NCBI GenBank assembly: GCA_937905855.1 | Contig: CALCWU010000102.1 | Location: 1 to 12,793, forward strand | From: an uncultured Mollicutes bacterium | Lineage (GTDB): Bacteria > Bacillota_I > Bacilli_A > Acholeplasmatales > Anaeroplasmataceae | Reading direction: 5' to 3' | DNA: 12,793 bases | In this document: positions 1-6,503 of the stretch, piece by piece | Numbering within the stretch: the stretch's first letter is position 1 | Layout of the letters: every line of letters begins with the position of its first letter | Translations under genes and position numbers: made by a program | Notes under the pieces: model-generated | Told to the model about the DNA's origin: nothing | The model's database searches: none | The model's input: only the letters and a program-made list of their open reading frames with translations

Positions 1-594
1 ACTGCCACTAAATTCTTTAATCCTAATTCCATTATCTAAGCTATTTGGAATAGTAAAATCTGCTAAATTACTACCAAGCTCATATGCTAAAAAAACATCT
101 TCAATCTTATAATCATACAAGTCCATATTTGCTTCATCATTAGCTATGTATAAAATTTTATCGTCAACAATAACACAAGAATAATTTGAACCATTTATAG
201 CTCTACTACTTACGCTATAATCCTCCATAGGATAATCATCAACCAAAATCCTACCATCAGAAACTATTATTGGTCTTATTAAATTTGAGCTTATATCCTT
301 AAAGCTGACATTTATCTTTATCTCATTACTAACATTTATTTTTAAGCGAAAAAATATTTTAGTCCCTGGTAAAATATTGCTAAGGCTATCTTCACTAAAT
401 TCCTTAAAGTTATTAGTAGTCTCATCATAAATTTCTAAACTGGTATTATTAATCTTAAAATTTTCACTCGTTATTTCAATTAAATTAGCATTTGCCGTCT
501 TTGATTCACTAAACCAAGCATATAAAAAAGACGATAGAAGAAAAATAATTAATATTAAAGAAATAATTTGTGGTATTAGCTTTTTATATCTCAT
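1..594 (-). CDS. SipW-dependent-type surface/secreted protein, 5' part only
   Basis: The gene runs off the left edge; 198 codons are visible with no stop. The ATG at 594 follows a strong AAAGGAGG site. Residues 1-6 are basic (MRYKKL), residues 7-25 are a hydrophobic segment, and then comes YAWFSESKTANAN (25-37). This matches the A-(W/Y)-F-S/T-(D/E) junction of TasA/CalY-like proteins cleaved by SipW-type signal peptidases. Residues 76-98, containing LPGTKIFFRLKINVSN, resemble the first beta-strands of that fold, where a 'LxPGd' turn precedes 'f.l.v.N'. The remainder is Asn/Ser/Ile-rich and beta-prone, as expected for an extracellular domain. The product is probably exported and either assembled on the surface or released; matrix-fibre or adhesin roles are inference. 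No SipW gene is visible here. Expression is placed behind a c-di-GMP riboswitch and terminator at 614-715. The family assignment rests on the N-terminus only. Confidence 0.72.
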   Translation of the reverse strand, partial: MRYKKLIPQIISLILIIFLLSSFLYAWFSESKTANANLIEITSENFKINNTSLEIYDETTNNFKEFSEDSLSNILPGTKIFFRLKINVSNEIKINVSFKDISSNLIRPIIVSDGRILVDDYPMEDYSVSSRAINGSNYSCVIVDDKILYIANDEANMDLYDYKIEDVFLAYELGSNLADFTIPNSLDNGIRIKEFSGS

Positions 595-613
595 ATTTTC
601 CTCCTTTAATAAT

Positions 614-637
614 AAAAAAAGCAGTTGATACAACTGC
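614..637 (-). terminator. Riboswitch-controlled intrinsic terminator
   Basis: On the minus strand a 7-bp perfect stem GCAGTTG / CAACTGC (631-637 with 621-627) closes a TAT loop and is followed by seven Ts (620-614). It lies between the c-di-GMP aptamer and the ribosome site of the gene starting at 594. Its 5' arm begins at the 3' edge of the aptamer: the last conserved TTGC (639-636) shares G637 and C636 with the terminator stem. This is the expected layout for a transcription-terminating riboswitch. Confidence 0.85.
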
Positions 638-715
638 AACTGGCTGTCCTTGTTGGACCCTATAGCTTTGCGTCATTAGATTCCTCTAATTTTGCTAAAA
701 ATTCTTTATTCCTAT
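636..715 (-). promoter_or_regulatory. Cyclic-di-GMP class I (GEMM-I) riboswitch aptamer
   Basis: The minus strand carries the conserved GEMM-I core. A GCAAA element (695-691) leads into a 6-bp hairpin ATTAGA-GGAA-TCTAAT (690-675) capped by a GNRA loop. The hallmark GACGCAAAGC (674-665) follows, then a second hairpin CTATAGG-GTCC-AACAA-GGAC (665-646) and the closing AGCCAGTTGC (645-636). By alignment from memory with the Vibrio Vc2 aptamer, the ligand-contacting G20, A47 and C92 correspond to G695, A668 and C636. The aptamer is transcribed from the promoter at 722-750 and ends in the terminator at 614-637, just before the surface-protein gene. It senses the bacterial second messenger c-di-GMP. 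Because C636 lies in both aptamer and terminator stem, ligand binding may favour readthrough (an ON switch); that direction is inference. Confidence 0.9.
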
Positions 716-721
716 AGGGTA

Positions 722-750
722 ATTTTAACAAATTTATATATCAATGTCAA
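722..750 (-). promoter_or_regulatory. Promoter of the riboswitch / surface-protein transcript
   Basis: The minus strand has a consensus -35 TTGACA (750-745), a 17-bp spacer and a -10 TAAAAT (727-722). The predicted start is near A715, immediately upstream of the GEMM-I aptamer. Nothing else recognisable lies between this promoter and the serS terminator at 853. Confidence 0.85.
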
Positions 751-852
751 GAAAAAATGCTATTATAATCATTATATTCTTCTAATTATTTAACATTTTC
801 CTTACGCATATTTTATGATAATTCACTTTTATTAAAAATTGACATTTAAAAT

Positions 853-877
853 AAAAAAAGCTATGCTTTCGCATAGC
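853..877 (-). terminator. serS intrinsic terminator
   Basis: Downstream of the serS stop, the minus strand forms GCTATGC-GAAA-GCATAGC (877-860), a 7-bp stem with a stable GNRA-type loop, followed by seven Ts (859-853). Confidence 0.92.
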
Positions 878-885
878 CTAATTTG

Positions 886-2172
886 TTATTTTTTAGGTCT
901 TATTACTTCAATTCCACCCATATAAGGTTGTAATGCTTTAGGAATAGAAATAGATCCATCCTCATTATAGTTATTCTCAATAAATGCAATTAATCCACGT
1001 GGTGATGCAAGAACTGTATTATTTAAAGTATGTACTAAATATGTTCCATTTTCACCTTTTGTACGAATTCCTAGTCTTCTAGCTTGAGCATCGCCAAGAG
1101 TTGAACAAGATCCAACCTCAAAATATTTCTTTTGTCTTGGAGACCAAGCTTCAACATCACATGATTTAACCTTTAAATCAGCTAAATCACCAGTACAACA
1201 TTCTAATGTTCTAACAGGAACATCTAAGCTTCTGAAAAATTCAACAGTGAAGCTCCACATCTTGTTATACCACTCCATACTATTTTCTGGCTTACATAAT
1301 ACAACCATTTCTTGCTTTTCAAATTGGTGAACACGGTAAATTCCTCTTTCTTCAATACCATGAGCACCAACCTCTTTACGGAAGCATGGTGAATAGCTGG
1401 TTAAAGTAATAGGAAGTTCATTTTCTTTGACAATTTGACCTTTGAATCTACCAATCATTGAATGCTCAGAAGTACCAATTAAATATAAATCCTCGCCTTC
1501 AATTTTATACATCATATTTTCCATTTCAGCAAAGCTCATTACGCCTTCAACAACATCGCCATGAATCATAAATGGAGGAATACAATAAGTGAATCCTTTA
1601 TTAATCATAAAATCTCTTGCATATGAAAGCATAGCTGAATGAACTCTAGCAATATCGCCCATTAAATAATAAAAACCATTACCACTTGTTCTACCTGATG
1701 CATCTTTATCTAATCCATTGAATCTTGCAATGATATCAGCATGATGTGGTATTTCATAGGGTGGTACTACTGGCTCACCAAATTTTTCATTTTCTACATT
1801 TTCACTATCATCTTTACCAACAGGTACAGATGCATCAACGATATTAGGAATTACCATCATTCTTTTTAATAATTCTTTATTTAAATTTTCAATTTCCGGC
1901 TCAATTTCTTGAATTCTTTCATTATTCTTAGAAACAATCTCTTTGATTTTATTTGCTTCTTCAACCTTATGTTCCTTCATTAATGAACCAATTTGTCTAC
2001 TTAAATCATTTCTTGAAGCTCTTAATCCTTCTGCTTCTTGTTTTAAAGTACGAATCTTCTTATCATATTCAATAACTTCATCAACATATGGAAGCTTCGC
2101 AAATTGAAATTTCTTCTTAATATTTTCTTTTACAATCTCAGGATTCTCCCTTACAAATTTTAAATCTAACAT
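886..2172 (-). CDS. serS: Seryl-tRNA synthetase
   Basis: Charges tRNA-Ser with serine in the cytosol. At 428 residues it has the normal bacterial length. The start MLDLKFVREN and the following charged helical region (about 30-105) are the N-terminal coiled-coil arm that contacts the long variable arm of tRNA-Ser. The class II catalytic core follows, with TSEH (234-237) contacting serine, motif 2 FRKEVGAHG...RVHQFEK (264-286) and motif 3 around SPRGLIAFIEN (390-400), whose Arg392 is the conserved motif 3 arginine. The text LASPRGL differs from the more common LAVGRTL but keeps the key residues. The ATG at 2172 sits behind GGAGGAAAT. The gene is monocistronic: a T-box leader lies upstream and a terminator downstream. 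Expression should rise when tRNA-Ser is uncharged. Confidence 0.97.
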   Translation of the reverse strand: MLDLKFVRENPEIVKENIKKKFQFAKLPYVDEVIEYDKKIRTLKQEAEGLRASRNDLSRQIGSLMKEHKVEEANKIKEIVSKNNERIQEIEPEIENLNKELLKRMMVIPNIVDASVPVGKDDSENVENEKFGEPVVPPYEIPHHADIIARFNGLDKDASGRTSGNGFYYLMGDIARVHSAMLSYARDFMINKGFTYCIPPFMIHGDVVEGVMSFAEMENMMYKIEGEDLYLIGTSEHSMIGRFKGQIVKENELPITLTSYSPCFRKEVGAHGIEERGIYRVHQFEKQEMVVLCKPENSMEWYNKMWSFTVEFFRSLDVPVRTLECCTGDLADLKVKSCDVEAWSPRQKKYFEVGSCSTLGDAQARRLGIRTKGENGTYLVHTLNNTVLASPRGLIAFIENNYNEDGSISIPKALQPYMGGIEVIRPKK

Positions 2173-2181
2173 ATTTCCTCC

Positions 2182-2217
2182 AAAATAAAATCCTTAAGTT
2201 TTTGATAAACTTAAGGA
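2182..2217 (-). terminator. T-box leader terminator
   Basis: The minus strand holds TCCTTAAGTTT (2217-2207), a five-base loop and AAACTTAAGGA (2201-2191), an 11-bp stem, then TTTTATTT (2190-2183). It lies between the T-box sequence and the serS ribosome site and is mutually exclusive with the antiterminator, as in known T-box leaders. Confidence 0.9.
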
Positions 2218-2393
2218 CGATTTAACGCGGTGCCACCTTAATTCCTAGCATTAGCTAGACACTTAATTAAACCCTTAACGCGAGTATCACGCTCTTATCC
2301 AAAGTAGATTCATTATCCTTTGTTACCCATTTACACCAACCATAGGCTCTCTTTAAACAAATAAAATAACTACTATTCTTTTTCATCTAAGAT
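2182..2393 (-). promoter_or_regulatory. T-box riboswitch leader of serS, specifier UCU (Ser)
   Basis: The 14-base T-box AAGGTGGCACCGCG is exact at 2239-2226 on the minus strand. Upstream are the stem I features: the AGAGAGCC element (2352-2345), a GGTTGGTGTAA loop region (about 2341-2331), and the specifier loop GAATCTACT (2311-2303), in which TCT (2308-2306) is a serine codon. The TGGC bulge would pair with a GCCA tRNA end, in keeping with the G discriminator of tRNA-Ser. Uncharged tRNA-Ser should stabilise the antiterminator and allow serS transcription. The specifier agrees with the downstream gene. Confidence 0.96.
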
Positions 2394-2399
2394 ACAATA

Positions 2400-2427
2400 A
2401 TTATATCACTTACAAAATTAAAGTCAA
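2400..2427 (-). promoter_or_regulatory. Promoter of T-box/serS transcript
   Basis: -35 TTGACT (2427-2422), 16-bp spacer, -10 TATAAT (2405-2400) on the minus strand. The predicted start near 2393 is at the 5' end of the T-box leader. It begins about 20 bases after the stop of the upstream propeller gene. No clear terminator is seen there, so some readthrough from that operon is possible. Confidence 0.75.
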
Positions 2428-2444
2428 TATCGGAGCCAAAAATT

Positions 2445-3377
2445 TTAAGCCTTTATGCTTTCAACATAATTTTGAAAATAAAGCTTACCAAATAGATATT
2501 TATTAGATGCAGACTCATATAAAACATAAATTCTATCATCCTTATAAATAATTCCCTCACTCATTGGTGGAAGCTTATACTTCTTAACTAAGCTTTCCTT
2601 TCCTACATAGCTTATACTAACTCCATCCAAAGTGTCGTTTGTTTTTATAATGTTATAGGAATTTAGGTGAGAATTATTTAAACCATATGACATAGAAACA
2701 TAAGAAACATCACCATTTATGGCTATTCCTTGAGTTTGATCTGGTATTGAAATATAAGATACTAAATCACCAAAGCCAGTTATTGAATCACTTTTATACT
2801 CATAAACACTAACCATACTATGATTTTCTTTATAATAATGCTCACTCTTAGTTTCATAATTACCCTTACGATAAAACTCACCAACATATATTTTATTATC
2901 ATAAAATCCAATACTTGCTCCATCAGATGAAGCTATAAATTTTTCTTTAATTTCTACACTATCCGAAGCATTAATTAAATCATTAGTATTTAAAATATAA
3001 ATACTTCCTTTATTTGAATCATCAGAAACCCAAACATAATCATCATAGCTTGCTATACCACCACAATGAGCCTTTAAATTAGCATTATCATCTAAAATTT
3101 CAATTTTCTTAAATTTATTATCTTTACCAGAATATACAATACCAGCTCCCGTTTTTTTATCATAGCCAGAAACAAAATAAGTATCATATATGTCATTATA
3201 GGTTAAAGCCTGAGGAATAAAATCATCACTAAGCCCTGGTATTTTAAATTCCTTTTTCATACTAGCTCTATAATCCTTATATAAAGGATATTTTGCAATA
3301 TTAATTACGATAATAAGTCCCAACAAGAAAATAAATATTCCAAATAATAGCTTTATAATTTTCTTAATTAGTTTCAT
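2445..3377 (-). CDS. Membrane-anchored predicted beta-propeller protein, function unknown
   Basis: 310 residues. The N-terminus is basic (MKLIKKIIK), followed by one hydrophobic helix at about 9-28, with no lipobox or clear cleavage site. This suggests a signal anchor with the rest outside the cell. The outer part resembles an uncharacterised Firmicutes family with the pattern 'IPGLsddFIPQgLtY...fvSGY' (46-72 here) and 'HcGGIAsyddYvWVsDD' (104-120). Repeated short strands with turn-rich segments (YVWVSDD, KIYVGEFY, RIYVLYES) look like blades of a WD/SMP-30-type beta-propeller; that fold is inference. No catalytic residues are identifiable. The ATG lies 2 bases after the ABC exporter's stop, and its ribosome site (AAGGAGG) is inside that gene's last codons. 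The two are therefore probably translationally coupled and may act together in the envelope. Confidence 0.6.
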   Translation of the reverse strand: MKLIKKIIKLLFGIFIFLLGLIIVINIAKYPLYKDYRASMKKEFKIPGLSDDFIPQALTYNDIYDTYFVSGYDKKTGAGIVYSGKDNKFKKIEILDDNANLKAHCGGIASYDDYVWVSDDSNKGSIYILNTNDLINASDSVEIKEKFIASSDGASIGFYDNKIYVGEFYRKGNYETKSEHYYKENHSMVSVYEYKSDSITGFGDLVSYISIPDQTQGIAINGDVSYVSMSYGLNNSHLNSYNIIKTNDTLDGVSISYVGKESLVKKYKLPPMSEGIIYKDDRIYVLYESASNKYLFGKLYFQNYVESIKA

Positions 3378-3379
3378 AA

Positions 3380-5128
3380 TTAGGCCTCCTTAAAGGTTTC
3401 ATCTAAGAATATATCCTCTTTATTTTTAAATTGTGCATCATATAAAGCCTTGTAAGCTCCGTTCTTACTAATAAGCTCATTATGACTACCACTTTCAATT
3501 ATTTCACCCTTAGATACCACGCAAATTCTTGTAGCATTTTTAATTGTCGATAATCTATGAGCAACTACAAAGGTAGTACGGCCCCTACATAAAGAATCTA
3601 GAGCCTTTTGAATCAATATCTCCGTAGTATTATCTAAAGCACTAGTTGCTTCATCCAATATCAAAATCTTAGGATCTTTTAAGAAAACACGGGCAATAGA
3701 TAATCTTTGCTTCTGACCACCAGATAACCTAACACCACGTTCACCAATAGGCGTATCATAGCCCTGTGGTAAAGACATTATGTAATCATGAATATTAGCA
3801 CTTTTTGCTGCGTCATATACCTCTTCATCTGTTGCCCCTAAACGTCCATATAAAATATTTTCCTTAATGGTTCCATTAAATAAAAAAACATCCTGCTGAA
3901 CAATACCTATTTGACTTCTAAGTGAAGAAAATGTATAATCATTAACATTTATACCATCTATTAATATTTCACCAGAGTTAGCCTTATAAAAATTGGGAAT
4001 CAAATGACAAATTGTGGTTTTACCACCACCAGATGGTCCAACAAGAGCCAAAATTTCCCCCTTATCAACATGCAGATTAATATGATTCAATACTCCTGAC
4101 TCTTCATTATAACTAAATGAAACATCCTTAAAATCTACCATTCCATTTATTTCATGAGGCATTGCATTTATAGATTCTTCCTCAGGCTTTTCATCGATTA
4201 TCTCAATAAATCTTTTAAATCCAGTAACCCCTTGTTCATATTGCTCAACAAAATTAATTAAGGTTGTAAGTGGCGTAATAAAAACACCAATGGATACAAT
4301 AAATCCACTAAAATCAGCAAAATCAATTTCACCATGATATAAGAATATTCCACCAGCAAGTAACAAAATAACATTAAAAATATCCGTTACAAAGCTTGTT
4401 GATGAAGAAAATTGTCCCATTGCCTTATATGATTTTCTTCTAGCCTCTACAAATTCTTTATTTCCAACCTCAAACTTTTCTTGTTCTAAGGCCTCGTTAG
4501 TAAAAGCTTTTGTCACTCTGATTCCCGTAATAGAGCTTTCTAAAGCAGCATTAATTGAAGCAGTTGCTACTCTACTTTCCATAAAAGCATTATTCATTCT
4601 CTTACGCATTATTAAAGAAACAACGATCATTAAAGGAATAACAGCCATAATAATTAATGTTAGCTTCCAATTTATTGTAAATAAATAGCTTAAGGATAAA
4701 ATAATTGTAAGACCACAAATTAAAATATTTTCAGGACCATGATGAGCAAGCTCTGATATATCCATCAAATCATTAGTCATTCTTGACATTATTCTTCCAG
4801 TTTCATGATTATCATAGTACGAATAAGGTAATTGTTCTAAATGAAAAAACATTTCTCTTCGCATTTGTGCTTGCATTTTAACACCCATAACATGTCCATA
4901 ATATTGAACAAAATAGCGAAGTAGCATTCTAATTATATAACATCCCAACAATACCAAACCAAAAATAACAATAAAATTCATTTGTCTATTAGGTATAAAG
5001 GTATTAATCATCTTTCTTGTAATAATTGGATAAACCATACCAACAATCGATATACCAAGACTGGCTAGCATATCGAATATAAAAATCACCTTATGTGGTG
5101 TATAATATTTAATAAATCTTTTAAACAT
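3380..5128 (-). CDS. Type I ABC exporter, fused permease and ATPase half-transporter
   Basis: 582 residues from the chosen start MFKRFIKYY. The first half has six hydrophobic segments (about 13-310) and the conserved coupling region YYDNHETGRIMSRMTND (104-120) typical of MsbA/LmrA-like exporters. The ATPase domain has A-loop Tyr340, Walker A GPSGGGKTT (364-372), Q-loop QQD (411-413), signature LSGGQ (468-472), Walker B ILILDE (488-493) and switch His524 (VAHRLSTI). All catalytic residues are present. It would act as a homodimer or with another half-transporter to export a lipid, peptide or drug; the substrate cannot be read from sequence. An ATG exists at 5143, but it overlaps the Shine-Dalgarno (ATGGAGG) and the predicted transcription start. 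The ATG at 5128, eight bases after GGAGG, is therefore preferred. It is first in an operon with the propeller-like protein. Confidence 0.93.
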   Translation of the reverse strand: MFKRFIKYYTPHKVIFIFDMLASLGISIVGMVYPIITRKMINTFIPNRQMNFIVIFGLVLLGCYIIRMLLRYFVQYYGHVMGVKMQAQMRREMFFHLEQLPYSYYDNHETGRIMSRMTNDLMDISELAHHGPENILICGLTIILSLSYLFTINWKLTLIIMAVIPLMIVVSLIMRKRMNNAFMESRVATASINAALESSITGIRVTKAFTNEALEQEKFEVGNKEFVEARRKSYKAMGQFSSSTSFVTDIFNVILLLAGGIFLYHGEIDFADFSGFIVSIGVFITPLTTLINFVEQYEQGVTGFKRFIEIIDEKPEEESINAMPHEINGMVDFKDVSFSYNEESGVLNHINLHVDKGEILALVGPSGGGKTTICHLIPNFYKANSGEILIDGINVNDYTFSSLRSQIGIVQQDVFLFNGTIKENILYGRLGATDEEVYDAAKSANIHDYIMSLPQGYDTPIGERGVRLSGGQKQRLSIARVFLKDPKILILDEATSALDNTTEILIQKALDSLCRGRTTFVVAHRLSTIKNATRICVVSKGEIIESGSHNELISKNGAYKALYDAQFKNKEDIFLDETFKEA

Positions 5129-5148
5129 AATTAAATCCTCCATATATG

Positions 5149-5154
5149 ATTATA
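5149..5154 (-). promoter_or_regulatory. -10 element of the ABC exporter operon, inside a 17-bp palindrome
   Basis: TATAAT lies at 5154-5149 on the minus strand, giving a start near 5142, only a base or so before the Shine-Dalgarno at 5141-5137. No good -35 is visible in the T-rich sequence upstream. The -10 box is covered by a perfect inverted repeat ATATGAT-tat-ATCATAT (5144-5160), a possible operator. Confidence 0.55.
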
Positions 5155-5188
5155 TCATATGAAAAAATTTAAAAAAAATGAAATGCGT

Positions 5189-5211
5189 AAAAAAAAGAGC
5201 CTAGGCTCTTT
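5189..5211 (-). terminator. Terminator of the Lrp-family gene
   Basis: Minus strand: AAAGAGC-CTAG-GCTCTTT (5211-5194), with the T-tract running to 5189. It begins just after the regulator's TAA and separates it from the ABC exporter operon. Confidence 0.88.
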
Positions 5212-5214
5212 TTA

Positions 5215-5679
5215 TTATTCAATTGGAACTGAATAAGTTTGCTTTTCAACCCCGACAACCATTGATGTATCAACATCACTTACAAATGGAATTGAAGTAA
5301 GCTTATCTAAAACGAAATTACGATAATCAACTAAATCCTTAGCTACAATTTTAACAAGAAAGCAACCATCACCAGTGATAGTATAGCATTCAACAATTTG
5401 AGGAATAGTTGATACAGCATTTATAAATTGCTCTGTCGTATCATGAGTCATAGGCTTAATGTCAACCTTTGCAAAGGCAATAACCTCATATCCTAATTGA
5501 CGCTCATCGACAATAGGAACTATTTTTTTAATAATACCTTGTTCCTTTAAATTTTTAACTCTTAATAAACATGAAGATGGGGCAAGTCCTATTTTTTCGG
5601 CTAAATCCTTATTAGATATAGAGGCATCCTCTTGCATATTCATAATAATCTTTTTATCGTATTCATCTAATTCAACCAT
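5215..5679 (-). CDS. Lrp/AsnC-family transcriptional regulator
   Basis: 154 residues from MVELDEYDKK, the usual family length. The N-terminal winged helix-turn-helix covers about 5-55; SNKDLAEKIGLAPSSCLLRVKNL (22-44) includes the recognition helix. A RAM ligand-sensing/oligomerisation domain (about 65-145) includes the GDGCFLVKIVAKDL stretch (103-116). Such proteins form dimers to octamers and respond to amino acids, usually controlling amino-acid or peptide metabolism and their own promoter. The effector cannot be predicted. The longer reading from 5730 was rejected because the promoter (-10 at 5702-5707) lies inside it. The ATG at 5679 has AAAGGTG upstream. The gene is monocistronic, with its own promoter and terminator. 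Confidence 0.95.
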   Translation of the reverse strand: MVELDEYDKKIIMNMQEDASISNKDLAEKIGLAPSSCLLRVKNLKEQGIIKKIVPIVDERQLGYEVIAFAKVDIKPMTHDTTEQFINAVSTIPQIVECYTITGDGCFLVKIVAKDLVDYRNFVLDKLTSIPFVSDVDTSMVVGVEKQTYSVPIE

Positions 5680-5701
5680 ATTTTCACACCTTTCATAAAG
5701 A

Positions 5702-5730
5702 ATAATACCATATTTTGAAATAAAATTCAA
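5702..5730 (-). promoter_or_regulatory. Promoter of the Lrp-family gene
   Basis: Minus strand -35 TTGAAT (5730-5725), 17-bp spacer, -10 TATTAT (5707-5702), predicted start near 5695. This leaves a short leader before the AAAGGTG ribosome site and excludes the upstream in-frame ATG at 5730 as the start. Confidence 0.75.
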
Positions 5731-5771
5731 GATATTTCTTACAAAATAAAATAATATTTACTGTTTTTTTC

Positions 5772-6503
5772 TTAAAACTTAGCAAATTCCAATAAAATTG
5801 TACCATTTGGTAGCATTTGTTTAATCAATCTATAAAAAGGGAATATTCTACGAATTGTAATAACATACTTAATTTTAGGATTATTTAAATATTTATTTAA
5901 GATTCTTTTTTCTTCTAATTCATCTGTTTTCTCATCAACAAAATCAAGCATATAAAAGCCAATAATATTATTATTAAAATAATTCCTTACACATATTATT
6001 CTTGCTAAATTTCCCTCACCAATCTTATAAGAAACACCAACCATATCAATAGATATACATATTCTACCATATTCATTAATCATAGCATTATACTCACTTT
6101 GAATTACATCATCATAAGCTCTATTTAAATAATTTTTAAAGTGATTATAAATATTATCAACATTACGATCTGAAATAATGATATTAGCCTTAAGTAAATT
6201 AGAAGCAATATTATATCTAGAAAGCCCTATTTCCTTTGAATATAAAATAGATCCTATAAGTCTTGTTGAGTATGTATAGCCCTTGAAGGCCATTTTAGCG
6301 GCTGTTGATGATGAATATATTTTTCCATCATTACAATACTCACAGCCATAACCCAAATTTCTAATATGAAATTTTTTACCTGAAGAAAATTGGATAATTT
6401 TATTACTAACTGTATGCTTATAAATAAGCTTATTATTACAAAATGGACAAGTTAATATCTCTGGCTTATATACCTTCGTACCTAAGCTTACAACCTTACT
6501 CAT
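5772..6503 (-). CDS. Transposase-derived protein, zinc-finger N-terminus, catalytic core truncated and mutated
   Basis: 243 residues. CPFC (19-22) and C54-x2-C57 form a likely zinc-binding unit. The segment 62-126 (KIYSSSTAAK...FKGYTYSTRLIGSIL...ISDRNVDNIYNHFKNYL) and ISID (150-153) resemble, from memory, DDE-type transposases of the pattern 'yrs.a...Lkg.TYg.dvv..ig.Lrf..h.t..eI...L....i.iSeR.V..LYe.y..LL' then 'iSIDG'. In those proteins the second Asp sits in a 'vvSDg' strand before 'fp..phqlCqFH'. Here the equivalent is ITIRRIFPFYRLIKQMLPNG (215-234), with no Asp, and the protein ends at LLEFAKF where CqFH would begin. It therefore cannot transpose as seen. Its ATG overlaps the TGA of the ROK kinase (ATGA, 6500-6503), suggesting translational coupling. 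No terminal repeats flank it. It could be a decaying remnant or a domesticated DNA-binding protein. Confidence 0.6.
   Translation of the reverse strand: MSKVVSLGTKVYKPEILTCPFCNNKLIYKHTVSNKIIQFSSGKKFHIRNLGYGCEYCNDGKIYSSSTAAKMAFKGYTYSTRLIGSILYSKEIGLSRYNIASNLLKANIIISDRNVDNIYNHFKNYLNRAYDDVIQSEYNAMINEYGRICISIDMVGVSYKIGEGNLARIICVRNYFNNNIIGFYMLDFVDEKTDELEEKRILNKYLNNPKIKYVITIRRIFPFYRLIKQMLPNGTILLEFAKF

Noticed and set aside
657..720. 9-bp inverted repeat ACCCTATAG / CTATAGGGT flanking the riboswitch, at first read as an alternative RNA helix (anti-aptamer)
   Set aside because: The promoter at 722-750 predicts a transcript start near 715, so most of the upstream arm (712-720) would not be in the RNA. 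The downstream arm is already used in the second aptamer hairpin.
720..885. Possible small gene or RNA between the riboswitch promoter and serS
   Set aside because: Apart from the promoter and the serS terminator, 751-852 is AT-rich sequence with no ribosome site, open frame of note or stable hairpin.
5129..5143. Upstream ATG giving the ABC exporter five extra residues (MEDLI)
   Set aside because: The ATG is part of the Shine-Dalgarno for the next in-frame ATG and coincides with the predicted transcription start.
5680..5730. Longer start for the Lrp-family gene (17 extra residues)
   Set aside because: It contains the -35 to -10 promoter of the gene, the extra residues do not fit the family, and AAAGGTG precedes the ATG at 5679.
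5731..6503. Complete insertion sequence around the transposase-like gene
   Set aside because: No terminal inverted repeats or target-site duplication are visible. The upstream boundary overlaps the kinase stop codon and the downstream side runs straight into the Lrp promoter.
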